Of a stretch of 64,000 bases of DNA, positions 52,389 through 60,727 are shown piece by piece. The notes under the pieces were generated by a model. That model was not told the origin of the DNA. It did not search any database and saw nothing but the letters and a program-made list of their open reading frames with translations. Positions within the stretch are counted from its first letter, which is position 1, and each line of letters begins with the position of its first letter. The stretch comes from Granulosicoccus sp964390335 (GTDB lineage Bacteria > Pseudomonadota > Gammaproteobacteria > Granulosicoccales > Granulosicoccaceae), in contig CAYMHU010000001.1 of NCBI GenBank assembly GCA_964390335.1, forward strand, positions 62,001 through 126,000. Direction: 5' to 3'. A program made the translations under genes and the position numbers.

Positions 52389-53264
52389 TCATTGGCTGTC
52401 GCCTCTGAGTGATCTTTTCAAGCTATCGACTGACACAGAATATTCATTGGTACTATCTGACTGACCACGAGGTAAAGCACCTTTCCAACCGTGACCCTGC
52501 ACCAATTCTAATGTGGTTGAAAACCGACCCGAACCAGCAATCTCTGAGAGTCTGTCCGGCAAATTTGACGCCATGAGTCCCCGACGACGCCCAACGGCAA
52601 TGTTACTTGCACCTAATAATTGCAATTCTAACTGTAAAGCGGCAACGGAAGGGTAATCCACAGTAATGTTTTCGCGATCCAAAACCGGCGCTGAAAACCC
52701 GCTTGCAAGCAATGCATCCCCTGTTTGATGCATATCGGCAAGCCCGAACACATGCGCTGACGAATCGATCTTATTCCAGATATCGGCATACTCGACTAAC
52801 GTATCCGGACCAGCAGTTGTGAAGAAAAATGCCCCATTATCGGTCAGCACTCGACTGACCTCTTTAAAGACTAGTGCCGGATCGTGACTCCACGGCAATA
52901 ACAGGTTAGATACGACCAAATCAACACTGCCGGATTGCAACGGCAGCGCATGTTGATCGGCAACAACCATATGAAATTGACTCTGTCGCCACCATTTTCC
53001 AGTAAATTGGCGCTCAGGTCCCACCAAATCGATGCCAAGCACATGCGCTGCCGGGTATTTCTGATGCAAAGCCTGTATCTGATACCCGTCCCTGCAACCC
53101 AAATCCAAAATCCGCGTCGGCTCTGTGGCCAGCAGTTCTAGCCGATCAATCATGCGATCACTGATCTGCTTAAACACCGCAGAAGCATCCGCGAAAGTAT
53201 CGCGCGCACGGGTGAACCGGCTCACGACATGCGAAATGGCGGAAGGCTGAATGGACGATGACAT
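52389..53264 (-). CDS. BioC/NDUFAF5-like SAM-dependent methyltransferase
   Basis: A 291-residue methyltransferase. The N-terminal region VVSRFTRARDTFADASAVFKQISDRMIDRLEL resembles the BioC start. ILDLGCRDGYQIQALHQKYPAAHVLGIDL is SAM motif I, VDLVVSNLLLPWSHDPALVFKEVSRVLTDNGAFFFTTAGPDTL matches the BioC/NDUFAF5 core, and FGLADMHQTGDALLASGFSAPVLDRENITVDY is family-typical. True BioC methylates malonyl-ACP in biotin synthesis. The SNLLLPW form and the lack of bio genes favour an NDUFAF5-like or unassigned role. Start ATG 53264 is preferred over the TTG at 53291. Confidence 0.75.
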   Translation of the reverse strand: MSSSIQPSAISHVVSRFTRARDTFADASAVFKQISDRMIDRLELLATEPTRILDLGCRDGYQIQALHQKYPAAHVLGIDLVGPERQFTGKWWRQSQFHMVVADQHALPLQSGSVDLVVSNLLLPWSHDPALVFKEVSRVLTDNGAFFFTTAGPDTLVEYADIWNKIDSSAHVFGLADMHQTGDALLASGFSAPVLDRENITVDYPSVAALQLELQLLGASNIAVGRRRGLMASNLPDRLSEIAGSGRFSTTLELVQGHGWKGALPRGQSDSTNEYSVSVDSLKRSLRGDSQ

Positions 53265-53330
53265 GGCTTTATATCCGCAAACTTGTGTCAATGTGATCTA
53301 TAGTGACGTAAAACAGCCGCAGAAAAAACC

Positions 53331-53939
53331 GTGTTCACAGCATCACTGCTCATTCCAGCCATCATTGCCACCAGCATCACCTATATCATTGGTTCTATAT
53401 CGGCGGCCATTTTAATATGCCGTTTGATGGGGTTGCCTGACCCGCGTGATTCCGGCTCCGGAAACCCCGGCGCAACTAACGTACTACGGGTGGGAGGCAA
53501 ACTCCCCGCCGCACTCACGCTTTTAGGAGACGCTCTCAAAGGCTTGATTCCAGTTGCCGTAACCGCGCTGCTGTTACAACACGAACCCACTACTGCGGTG
53601 GTGGCACTGGCAGCCTTTCTGGGGCACCTATACCCGGTGTTTTTCGATTTCCGAGGCGGCAAAGGCGTAGCAACAGCTCTCGGCGCGTTATTCGGCATTG
53701 GTCTGTCCACGGGGCTCTTGGCCGTATTAAGTTGGCTGCTGGTGTGTCTGGCATTTCGCATTTCATCCTTGGCTGCACTCATTACTTTCACCTTAGTGCC
53801 GCTGTATCTATTATCGACCGGCCATAACGCCTTCGCTGTGGTTTATATCGTGATCGCTGGTATGTTGTATTACAGCCATCGTGAAAACATTAAACGCATA
53901 CTCGCAGGCACAGAGCCAAAGGTCGGAAAAAAAGTTTAG
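53331..53939 (+). CDS. plsY: Acyl-phosphate:glycerol-3-phosphate acyltransferase
   Basis: A 202-residue polytopic enzyme with three PlsY motifs: DSGSGNPGATNVLRVGGK, LGDALKGLIPV, and FFDFRGGKGVATALG. It acylates glycerol 3-phosphate with acyl-phosphate to start phospholipid synthesis. It starts with GTG at 53331, preceded by GCAGAAAAAACC, an A-rich leader with no strong Shine-Dalgarno. In many relatives it flanks tsaD; here a BamA-like gene lies between. Confidence 0.94.
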   Translation: MFTASLLIPAIIATSITYIIGSISAAILICRLMGLPDPRDSGSGNPGATNVLRVGGKLPAALTLLGDALKGLIPVAVTALLLQHEPTTAVVALAAFLGHLYPVFFDFRGGKGVATALGALFGIGLSTGLLAVLSWLLVCLAFRISSLAALITFTLVPLYLLSTGHNAFAVVYIVIAGMLYYSHRENIKRILAGTEPKVGKKV

Positions 53940-53981
53940 CCACGTGCGGTACACGCACGCCTTATACACATCGAGTGCTGA

Positions 53982-55595
53982 GTGAGCCGAACCCCCATTC
54001 ACATTGCCTTAACGTTGGTAGTAGTTTGCGCCGCCACGCCTCTGCATGCCATCGCATGTGAGCAATGGAATGCTGAGCAACATGAGTCGGGTGACTATAT
54101 TATTGGCGATATTCAAATTAATGCCAACGATGTTTTCAACACAAATGTAGGTGCTGAAAATTTACCTATTCACCGACTTGCCAACCAGCTGCATATTCAA
54201 TCGAAGCCCGAACTGATTAAAGCCCAACTCCTGTTCGACATAGGCGATGTATTTGATCAGCAGCAGCTAGATGAAACCGCACGCAATTTACGTAGCAATG
54301 CGTACTTACGTAGCGCAAGCATTACACCTGTTCAGGTATGCAATGGCGCTGTTGACATTAAAGTTGAAACCAATGACAACTGGACTTTAATTCCAAGCAT
54401 GCGATTTTCGCGTGCTGGCGGCGAAAACGAATACGCGTTTTCGGTGTCAGAACTTAATCTATTGGGCTTCGGCAAAAGCCTTAACATTGAACTCGATTAC
54501 ACCAACGTTCGTGATCAACGTGTGCTGCAATATGTCGATCCACTATTGTTTGGTACCCGCGCCCAACTCACCGCACAACTACAAAATAACTCCGACGGTG
54601 AAGTACAAGCATTCGATGTGAAACTGCCTTTTTACGCACTTAATAGCCAACGCAGCTGGCGCGTTAGCGCCGGTAATATAGAGTATTTACAAAAGCTGTA
54701 TACCAATGGTGTCGCCAGTGATCAACTGGCTGTAGACAGAGAGTATATCTCGGTAGAGGCCGGGTTTTCGCGTGGCAAAATTAACAACACCGTTCGTCGG
54801 TGGGTGATTGGCTGGCAATACGACAAACAACAATTAGCTGCAACACAACTGTTTCCCGACAGCACACCCGTTCCTGAACGCGTGTTTAGTTACCCGTACA
54901 TTGAAGCTACGCTGTTGAAGCCTAAATTCATCCAAAAATCCAACCTGAATGTCATGGACTCGGTTGAAGATGTGGCTATTGGGCGGGAACTACGCATCCG
55001 TTTCGGGTATGCAGCAAAAAGCTTTGGCAGTTCAAGCGACGCGTTTGTATTTGATATTGAATTTAGTCAGGGCTGGCAGCCGAGTAGCAAACAGCTAGGC
55101 TTGCTGTCGGTGGAGCTAGATGGTTTTTACGATCAAGACGGCGCACTCAACAACACCTTAACAACCAACGCCAAGTGGTTTTACTTTCAGTCTCCTAAAA
55201 GCAATTTGTTTGCACAGGCGAATATAATCAGTGGTGAAAATTTATTTGAAAACCGGCAAATCGTTATTGGCGGTGAAACCGGTTTGCGCGGGTATCCGTT
55301 ACGTTATCAATCTGGCGATAATCGCGCGCGCTTCACCCTGGAGCAACGTTACTTTTTTGATTGGTACCCGCTGCGTTTAGTCAAAGTGGGTGCCGCTGCG
55401 TTTGCTGACATCGGGTCGGCATGGTCAGATAATACATCACCTGACTGGCTACGCGATGTTGGCATGGGCTTGCGTTTGGTTTCGACTCGACAAGCCAATG
55501 CACCGGTCACGCACATTGACTTTGCAGTGCCATTAGATGCGACCGATGACATCGATCAATACCAGTTGGTTGTTATGGTAAAAAGCCAGTTTTAA
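53982..55595 (+). CDS. BamA/TamA-superfamily outer-membrane protein
   Basis: A 537-residue protein with a signal peptide (IALTLVVVCAATPLHA), one POTRA-like domain (about 75-135, with QLLFDIGDVFDQQQLDETARNLRSNAYLRSASI) and a C-terminal beta-barrel. The barrel carries the Omp85 motif near IGGETGLRGYPLRYQSGD, the L-RGY equivalent of VRGY in two-partner transporters, and ends with an aromatic C-terminal Phe (VMVKSQF). It is shorter than BamA (which has five POTRAs). It may insert or export a specific partner, but none is evident. The GTG start at 53982 is used. Confidence 0.78.
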   Translation: MSRTPIHIALTLVVVCAATPLHAIACEQWNAEQHESGDYIIGDIQINANDVFNTNVGAENLPIHRLANQLHIQSKPELIKAQLLFDIGDVFDQQQLDETARNLRSNAYLRSASITPVQVCNGAVDIKVETNDNWTLIPSMRFSRAGGENEYAFSVSELNLLGFGKSLNIELDYTNVRDQRVLQYVDPLLFGTRAQLTAQLQNNSDGEVQAFDVKLPFYALNSQRSWRVSAGNIEYLQKLYTNGVASDQLAVDREYISVEAGFSRGKINNTVRRWVIGWQYDKQQLAATQLFPDSTPVPERVFSYPYIEATLLKPKFIQKSNLNVMDSVEDVAIGRELRIRFGYAAKSFGSSSDAFVFDIEFSQGWQPSSKQLGLLSVELDGFYDQDGALNNTLTTNAKWFYFQSPKSNLFAQANIISGENLFENRQIVIGGETGLRGYPLRYQSGDNRARFTLEQRYFFDWYPLRLVKVGAAAFADIGSAWSDNTSPDWLRDVGMGLRLVSTRQANAPVTHIDFAVPLDATDDIDQYQLVVMVKSQF

Positions 55596-55619
55596 CATCC
55601 GCGCTCCAGACCCGGGCCA

Positions 55620-56630
55620 TTAACCCACCGCTTGAAGTTCTTCCAGCGACCAGCGCGGCCTGATTTGTATCGACAGCTCATGTTGCTCATCACCGGCTAA
55701 CCGCAGCGCGCCAACCAACGCAATCATGGCGCCGTTGTCGGTACAAAATTCCAATCGCGGGTAGTAGGCTTTGCCACCCAACTGTTCACACAGATCGTCT
55801 GCCTGTGCGCGCAGCTGCTTATTGGCACCCACGCCGCCGGAGATCACCAGCGTTTTCAATGATTCTTGAGCCAGCGCCCGATCGCACTTTTTCAACAAGG
55901 TTTCGACCACGGCGGCTTCAAACGATGCGGCTAAATCTTCCGTCGATGGCGGTGATGTCGAACGAAGATGCGTAATCGCTGCGGTTTTCAAGCCACTAAA
56001 ACTGAATTCCAGCCCAGGCCTGTTCAGCATGGGCCGTGGCAAGTCCACGGCAGCGGGGTCGCCATCGAGCGCCAGTTTCGCCAAATGCGGCCCACCCGGA
56101 TAGGGCAAACCCAACATTTTGGCTGTTTTGTCAAAGGCTTCGCCGGCAGCATCATCGATTGATTCGCCTAAAACCCGATATTGTCCAACGCCGTCCACAC
56201 GTACCAACATGGTGTGCCCGCCAGACACTAACAGGCACACAAACGGCATTGGCGGAGGCACATCTTCTAACATTGGCGCCAATAAATGCCCCTCCATGTG
56301 GTGCACGCCAATGGCCGGACAGTCCAATGACCACGCCAGAGAGCGGGCCATAACCGACCCAGTCATCAGCGCCCCTGCCAAGCCCGGCCCCGCGGTATAG
56401 GCCACCCCGCCAATATCCGAGCGATTCAGGCCAGCCTTTTGCAGGATTTGACTGACTAAGGGGACCAGCCGCTGAATATGGTCCCGCGATGCTAATTCGG
56501 GCACGACCCCGCCATATAAGGCGTGCAGGTCAATTTGACTGTGAATGGCATGCGCTAACAGGCCATTTTCGGTGCTGTACAGCGCTACACCGGTTTCATC
56601 ACACGAAGATTCAATACCCAGAACGATCAT
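55620..56630 (-). CDS. tsaD: tRNA N6-threonylcarbamoyladenosine transferase TsaD
   Basis: A 336-residue TsaD with VLGIESSCDETGVALY, PELASRDHIQRLVPLV, the metal-binding GVHHMEGHLLAPML, LLVSGGHTMLV and VISGGVGANKQLR. It transfers threonylcarbamoyl to A37 of ANN-decoding tRNAs. The ATG at 56630 begins the domain directly; the frame extends to 56690 but runs through the rpsU promoter. The divergent arrangement with rpsU is widely conserved. Confidence 0.96.
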   Translation of the reverse strand: MIVLGIESSCDETGVALYSTENGLLAHAIHSQIDLHALYGGVVPELASRDHIQRLVPLVSQILQKAGLNRSDIGGVAYTAGPGLAGALMTGSVMARSLAWSLDCPAIGVHHMEGHLLAPMLEDVPPPMPFVCLLVSGGHTMLVRVDGVGQYRVLGESIDDAAGEAFDKTAKMLGLPYPGGPHLAKLALDGDPAAVDLPRPMLNRPGLEFSFSGLKTAAITHLRSTSPPSTEDLAASFEAAVVETLLKKCDRALAQESLKTLVISGGVGANKQLRAQADDLCEQLGGKAYYPRLEFCTDNGAMIALVGALRLAGDEQHELSIQIRPRWSLEELQAVG

Positions 56631-56643
56631 CAGTCTATTTAGA

Positions 56644-56674
56644 TTGAGCTTACCCAGTGAAAAACCGCTATAAT
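56644..56674 (+). promoter_or_regulatory. Probable rpsU promoter
   Basis: A perfect -10 TATAAT at 56669-56674, about 39 nt before the rpsU start, with a weak -35 TTGAGC at 56644-56649 (19-bp spacer). Confidence 0.55.
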
Positions 56675-56712
56675 AGGCAGCTTTTCCCAAATACGATAGA
56701 GATTAAGAGTTA

Positions 56713-56928
56713 ATGCCTTCAGTACGAGTTAAAGAAAACGAGCCATTTGAAATGGCACTTCGCCGCTTCAAGCGATCTTGCGAGAAAGCTGGCGTCCTCA
56801 CCGAAACACGTCGTCGTGAATTCTACGAGAAACCAACCGCTGAGCGAAAGCGCAAAGCTGCAGCTGCTGTTAAGCGTCATCAGAAGAAGCTGTCTAAAGA
56901 AATCACTCGTCGCGTACGTTCGTACTAA
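56713..56928 (+). CDS. rpsU: 30S ribosomal protein S21
   Basis: A 71-residue S21, PSVRVKENEPFEMALRRFKRSCEKAGVLTETRRREFYEKPTAERKRKAAAAVKRHQKKL..., highly conserved and of standard length. It is required for translation initiation in Gammaproteobacteria. It heads an operon with yqeY; dnaG and rpoD, which often follow in this macromolecular-synthesis operon, are not next to it here. Confidence 0.97.
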   Translation: MPSVRVKENEPFEMALRRFKRSCEKAGVLTETRRREFYEKPTAERKRKAAAAVKRHQKKLSKEITRRVRSY

Positions 56929-56961
56929 CACAACATCTGATTGTACTACTGAGTGTACGCC

Positions 56962-57411
56962 ATGAGCGAGACGCGACAACGCATCCTCGACGATATAAAA
57001 GCTGCGATGAAAGCCGCGGACAAGCCTCGGGTGGCTAAGCTGCGGCAAATGTCTGCTGCGATAAAGCAGATTGAAGTTGATCAGCGCATTGAACTCGATG
57101 AGCAAGGCACCATTGCGGTGCTGGACAAAATGCTCAAGCAACGTCGCGAATCCATTGCGCAATATGAAAAAGCAAACCGCGATGATTTAATCGCTGTGGA
57201 ACAGGCTGAGCTTGAACTCATACAAGAGTACATGCCAGCAGCACTATCAGAAGAAGAAGTCAATAAAGTCATCGATGACGCAATAGCCTCATCGGCTGCA
57301 AGTTCTGTAAAAGACATGGGCAAGGTAATGGGGCTGGTAAAACCTGCCTTGCAAGGCAAAGCCGACATGTCTGTAGTAAGCCAAACAATAAAACAACGCC
57401 TGAACGCCTGA
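56962..57411 (+). CDS. YqeY/GatB-tail domain protein
   Basis: A 149-residue protein of the GatB/YqeY family: RQRILDDIKAAMKAADKPRVAKLRQMSAAIKQIEVDQRIELDEQG, KQRRESIAQYEKANRDDL and VMGLVKPALQGKADMSVVSQTIKQRL. The domain is also the tRNA-binding tail of the GatB subunit of amidotransferase; stand-alone YqeY has no settled role. It follows rpsU by 33 nt, as in most relatives. The ATG at 56962 is chosen over a GTG nine bases upstream. Confidence 0.9.
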   Translation: MSETRQRILDDIKAAMKAADKPRVAKLRQMSAAIKQIEVDQRIELDEQGTIAVLDKMLKQRRESIAQYEKANRDDLIAVEQAELELIQEYMPAALSEEEVNKVIDDAIASSAASSVKDMGKVMGLVKPALQGKADMSVVSQTIKQRLNA

Positions 57412-57511
57412 CCCTCTCCCTGCTATGACCAAGTTAATGGGTCATCTTCAGCGACACAAATTTCAGCGGTGTTCTGGGTAAACCACACAGGCGATAGGTG
57501 CACACGACACT

Positions 57512-58942
57512 ATGAGTAACAACAACTTCCAATTCCTGGATTCGCCCAGACAAGACCCGGCTAAAACCGAGGTCGTGGTACGCATTAAAGATTTCAAGGA
57601 AATTTACGGCCAGTTCGATGCCGAAGAAGCGGCCACGCAAGCCGATCGTTGTTTATCGTGCGGCAACCCGTATTGCGAATGGAAATGCCCAGTACACAAC
57701 TATATTCCTAACTGGTTAAAGCTGATCGCTGAAGGCAACTTGTTAGAGGCGGCGGAAATGTCGCATAAAACTAACTCCTTGCCTGAAATGTGTGGCCGAG
57801 TTTGCCCGCAAGACCGACTGTGCGAAGGCGCATGCACGTTAAACGATGGCTTCGGTGCCGTTAGTATCGGCTCAATTGAAAAGTACATCACTGATGAAGC
57901 CTTGAAACAAGGTTGGCGCCCGGATATGTCGGCGGTTACACCAACCGGTCAACGCGTAGCCATTGTGGGCGCTGGTCCAGCGGGCCTGGCTTGCGCTGAT
58001 GTGCTGGCTCGCAACGGTGTTAAACCTGTGGTTTACGATAAATACCATGAAATTGGCGGGCTCTTAACGTTCGGCATCCCGCAATTCAAACTGGAAAAAG
58101 AAGTCGTGTTCACACGCCGGCAAATTCTTGAAGGCATGGGCGTGGAATTTAAACTTAATACAGAAATCGGTAAGGACATCCAGTTTCAAGATTTAATCGA
58201 TGGCTACGATGCGGTGTTCCTGGGTATGGGTACGTACACCTCCATGCGCGGTGGCTTCCCGGGTGAAGACCTAAGCGGCGCACATGAAGCCCTGCCGTAC
58301 TTAATTTCGAATGTGAACTATCAGCATCAGTGGGATCCATCAGAAGATAACTTCATTAACCTCAAAGACAAACGCGTGGTTGTGCTGGGTGGCGGTGATA
58401 CCGCGATGGATTGCAACCGCACGGCAATCCGACAAGGTGCCGAATCGGTTACGTGTGCATACCGCCGAGACGAAGCCAACATGCCCGGTTCTCGAAAAGA
58501 AGTGGCAAATGCAAAAGAAGAAGGCGTGGAATTTCTGTGGAATCGACAACCCATCGAATTGGTTGAAGGCAATGGCGTAGTTAAAGGCGTGCGCGTTATC
58601 ACCACTAAACTTGGTGAGCCGGATGCCCGTGGCAGACGCATGCCAGAAGAAGTACCCGGCACCGAAGAATTTCTACCTGCTGAAGCCGTGCTCATTGCAT
58701 TCGGTTTTCGTCCAAACCCTGCTCCCTGGTTTAACGACTTTGACATCAGCACTGACGATAGTGGTCGTGTGATTGCACCTGAATCCAATCAGTTTATGCA
58801 TCAAACTACTAACCCAGCCGTGTTCGCTGGTGGTGATATGGTGCGCGGTTCAGACTTGGTGGTTACCGCCGTATTCGAAGGCCGAAATGCCGCAGAAGGT
58901 ATTTTGGGGTATCTAAAATCCACAGCCAGCAACGCCGCGTAG
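57512..58942 (+). CDS. gltD: Glutamate synthase small subunit (NADPH, FAD/Fe-S)
   Basis: A 476-residue GltD. The N-terminal [4Fe-4S]-binding region has CLSCGNPYCEWKCPVHNYIPNW and CGRVCPQDRLCEGACT. It is followed by the FAD site VAIVGAGPAGLACADVLARNG, the NADPH site VVVLGGGDTAMDCNRTAIRQGA, and the C-terminal GGDMVRGSDLVVTAVFEGRNAAEGI. It feeds electrons from NADPH to GltB for glutamate formation. No gltB is adjacent upstream; yqeY is, so the large subunit must be elsewhere, or this paralogue serves another oxidoreductase. Confidence 0.92.
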   Translation: MSNNNFQFLDSPRQDPAKTEVVVRIKDFKEIYGQFDAEEAATQADRCLSCGNPYCEWKCPVHNYIPNWLKLIAEGNLLEAAEMSHKTNSLPEMCGRVCPQDRLCEGACTLNDGFGAVSIGSIEKYITDEALKQGWRPDMSAVTPTGQRVAIVGAGPAGLACADVLARNGVKPVVYDKYHEIGGLLTFGIPQFKLEKEVVFTRRQILEGMGVEFKLNTEIGKDIQFQDLIDGYDAVFLGMGTYTSMRGGFPGEDLSGAHEALPYLISNVNYQHQWDPSEDNFINLKDKRVVVLGGGDTAMDCNRTAIRQGAESVTCAYRRDEANMPGSRKEVANAKEEGVEFLWNRQPIELVEGNGVVKGVRVITTKLGEPDARGRRMPEEVPGTEEFLPAEAVLIAFGFRPNPAPWFNDFDISTDDSGRVIAPESNQFMHQTTNPAVFAGGDMVRGSDLVVTAVFEGRNAAEGILGYLKSTASNAA

Positions 58943-58950
58943 GATCTTGT

Positions 58951-60012
58951 ATGAGCGCTCAACTGCAAAATGATGTTTACCTGAAAGCCCTGCTACGAGA
59001 GCCGGTTGATCGAACCCCAGTATGGGTAATGCGTCAGGCTGGCCGTTACCTACCGGAATATTTAAAAGTACGAAAACAAGCTGGTGACTTCATGACACTG
59101 TGCAGCACGCCGGAGCTTGCCTGTGAAGTCACATTGCAACCGCTTGAGCGTTTTAAACTCGATGCGGCTATTCTATTCTCAGACATCTTAACCATTCCCG
59201 ATGCAATGGGCTTAGGCTTATATTTTGAGCCGGGTGAAGGTCCGAAGTTTAAAAAAACCGTGCGATCAAAAGTGGATGTTGACGCCTTACACACTATCGA
59301 TCCAAACGATCAATTACGTTATGTGATGGATGCGGTCAGCCTTATTCGGCGCGAACTTAACGGCCGCGTGCCGCTAATTGGGTTTTCGGGCAGTCCGTGG
59401 ACGTTGGCAACATATATGGTTGAAGGCGGCGGCAGTAAAGACTTCTCAAAAGTCAAAGGCATGATGTATCGCGACCCCGCTACATTGCATGCGTTGTTGC
59501 ATAAAAACGCCGTTGCAGTTACCGACTATTTAAATGCGCAAGTTGCCGCTGGCGCTCAATCACTGATGATTTTCGATACCTGGGGCGGCGTGCTGTCGCC
59601 CGAATGTTATAGAGCGTTTTCTTTGCAATACATGCAACAAATCGTTGATGGACTGACCCGTGAAGCCGATGGTCGCAAGGTACCCGTGGTGCTGTTTACT
59701 AAAAACGGCGGCCGTTGGTTATCCGACATGGCCGATACCGGCTGCGATGGCTTGGGAGTGGATTGGACTATCGACTTAGCTGATGCGCGCAAAAACTGCG
59801 GTGATCGCGTGGCGTTGCAAGGTAACCTTGACCCGTCAGTACTCTATGGTTCTCCCGAGAGCATTCGTGCAGAGGTTAAAAAGGTTTTAGACAGTTATGG
59901 CGATGGACCAGGCCATGTATTTAACCTTGGTCACGGGATTCACCAGTTTGTGAACCCCGACCATCTAGCCGTGATGGTTGATGCGGTGCATGAGTTTAGC
60001 GCCAAGGGCTAA
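58951..60012 (+). CDS. hemE: Uroporphyrinogen decarboxylase
   Basis: A 353-residue HemE with both signatures: WVMRQAGRYLPEYLKVR near the N-terminus (active-site Arg residues) and GFSGSPWTLATYMVEGGGSKDF in the middle, followed by FDTWGGVLSP and GLGVDWTIDL. It decarboxylates uroporphyrinogen III to coproporphyrinogen III in heme synthesis. It starts 8 nt after gltD, with AGGAT upstream of the ATG, so the two are co-transcribed. Confidence 0.96.
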   Translation: MSAQLQNDVYLKALLREPVDRTPVWVMRQAGRYLPEYLKVRKQAGDFMTLCSTPELACEVTLQPLERFKLDAAILFSDILTIPDAMGLGLYFEPGEGPKFKKTVRSKVDVDALHTIDPNDQLRYVMDAVSLIRRELNGRVPLIGFSGSPWTLATYMVEGGGSKDFSKVKGMMYRDPATLHALLHKNAVAVTDYLNAQVAAGAQSLMIFDTWGGVLSPECYRAFSLQYMQQIVDGLTREADGRKVPVVLFTKNGGRWLSDMADTGCDGLGVDWTIDLADARKNCGDRVALQGNLDPSVLYGSPESIRAEVKKVLDSYGDGPGHVFNLGHGIHQFVNPDHLAVMVDAVHEFSAKG

Positions 60013-60117
60013 ATTCACTTATAGGTCACTCAGTGTCTCCCATCGATTTGATTTACCCAGGCCAAAAATTGATTAGCTCACCACATGTTGCTACTGTTGG
60101 TAAAGCAACACTATAAT

Positions 60118-60330
60118 TTAGCAGCTTGCCTTGATCAATTTACTAAAAAGTGAATCTATTTCATCAGGCGCTATGGTTAAAAAAGACATCTGGATAAAAA
60201 CATTATCAGGACCTTCTTGCGCCCACTCATTGCTTGGCGTTTTAATATTTCCACGATACCCTCCGTGCATCAGGCGTCGTAAATCTGCAGGTAAGAATAG
60301 TTGAAAGGACCTAAGGTAGGTGCGGAACAC
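60118..60330 (-). CDS. Short ORF, possible truncated hypothetical gene
   Basis: A 70-codon frame from GTG 60330, preceded by an in-frame TGA. It reads FRTYLRSFQLFLPADLRRLMHGGYRGN and then a Glu/Asp-rich C-terminus. It looks like protein but has no convincing Shine-Dalgarno and no family I know. It may be the 3' remnant of an immunity-type gene or a small real gene following the membrane protein at 60357. Confidence 0.35.
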   Translation of the reverse strand: MFRTYLRSFQLFLPADLRRLMHGGYRGNIKTPSNEWAQEGPDNVFIQMSFLTIAPDEIDSLFSKLIKASC

Positions 60331-60356
60331 TCACTTCAAACGGGAATACCCACCAA

Positions 60357-60704
60357 TTACTTTGCACTGCGGAGCCAAAGATTGAATAAAGCCGCAATCA
60401 TGAAAACGATCAATTGAATAATATAGTATGCAACAAACATTGAATAGCTAAGGTTATCTATCGTTTCAATATTTATTGAATCCTTATAGATCAACCAAGA
60501 AACAAACTGTGCCACTGAAATAGCTATTAAACCAATGGCTACATATTTTAGTGGGGTAACACCATATAACAAAGGTATTGACAGCATCACCGGGTAAACA
60601 AGGCATTGAAAAAATATTGCGATAACAAAAAGCGAATAGTCGGGAAACAATAAGATTCGGGCAAAAGTCAGTAAAACTACAAATACAACTACCCAGCTAT
60701 TCAT
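60357..60704 (-). CDS. Small polytopic membrane protein, candidate immunity protein
   Basis: A 115-residue, very hydrophobic protein with about four helices (2-20, 24-46, 50-70, 86-110) and few charged residues. Its gene is AT-rich compared with the flanking genes and starts 23 nt after the toxin-like RHS gene on the same strand, the usual place of an immunity gene. A membrane location would suit protection against an effector acting at or outside the inner membrane. No sequence family is recognised, so immunity is inferred from position. Confidence 0.55.
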   Translation of the reverse strand: MNSWVVVFVVLLTFARILLFPDYSLFVIAIFFQCLVYPVMLSIPLLYGVTPLKYVAIGLIAISVAQFVSWLIYKDSINIETIDNLSYSMFVAYYIIQLIVFMIAALFNLWLRSAK

Positions 60705-60727
60705 TAGTTTCTAATACTCTAAGTGTA

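Noticed and set aside
58327..58788. A 153-codon open frame antisense to gltD
   Set aside because: Composition is low-complexity Ser/Pro/Arg, there is no ribosome-binding site, and the opposite strand is clearly gltD.
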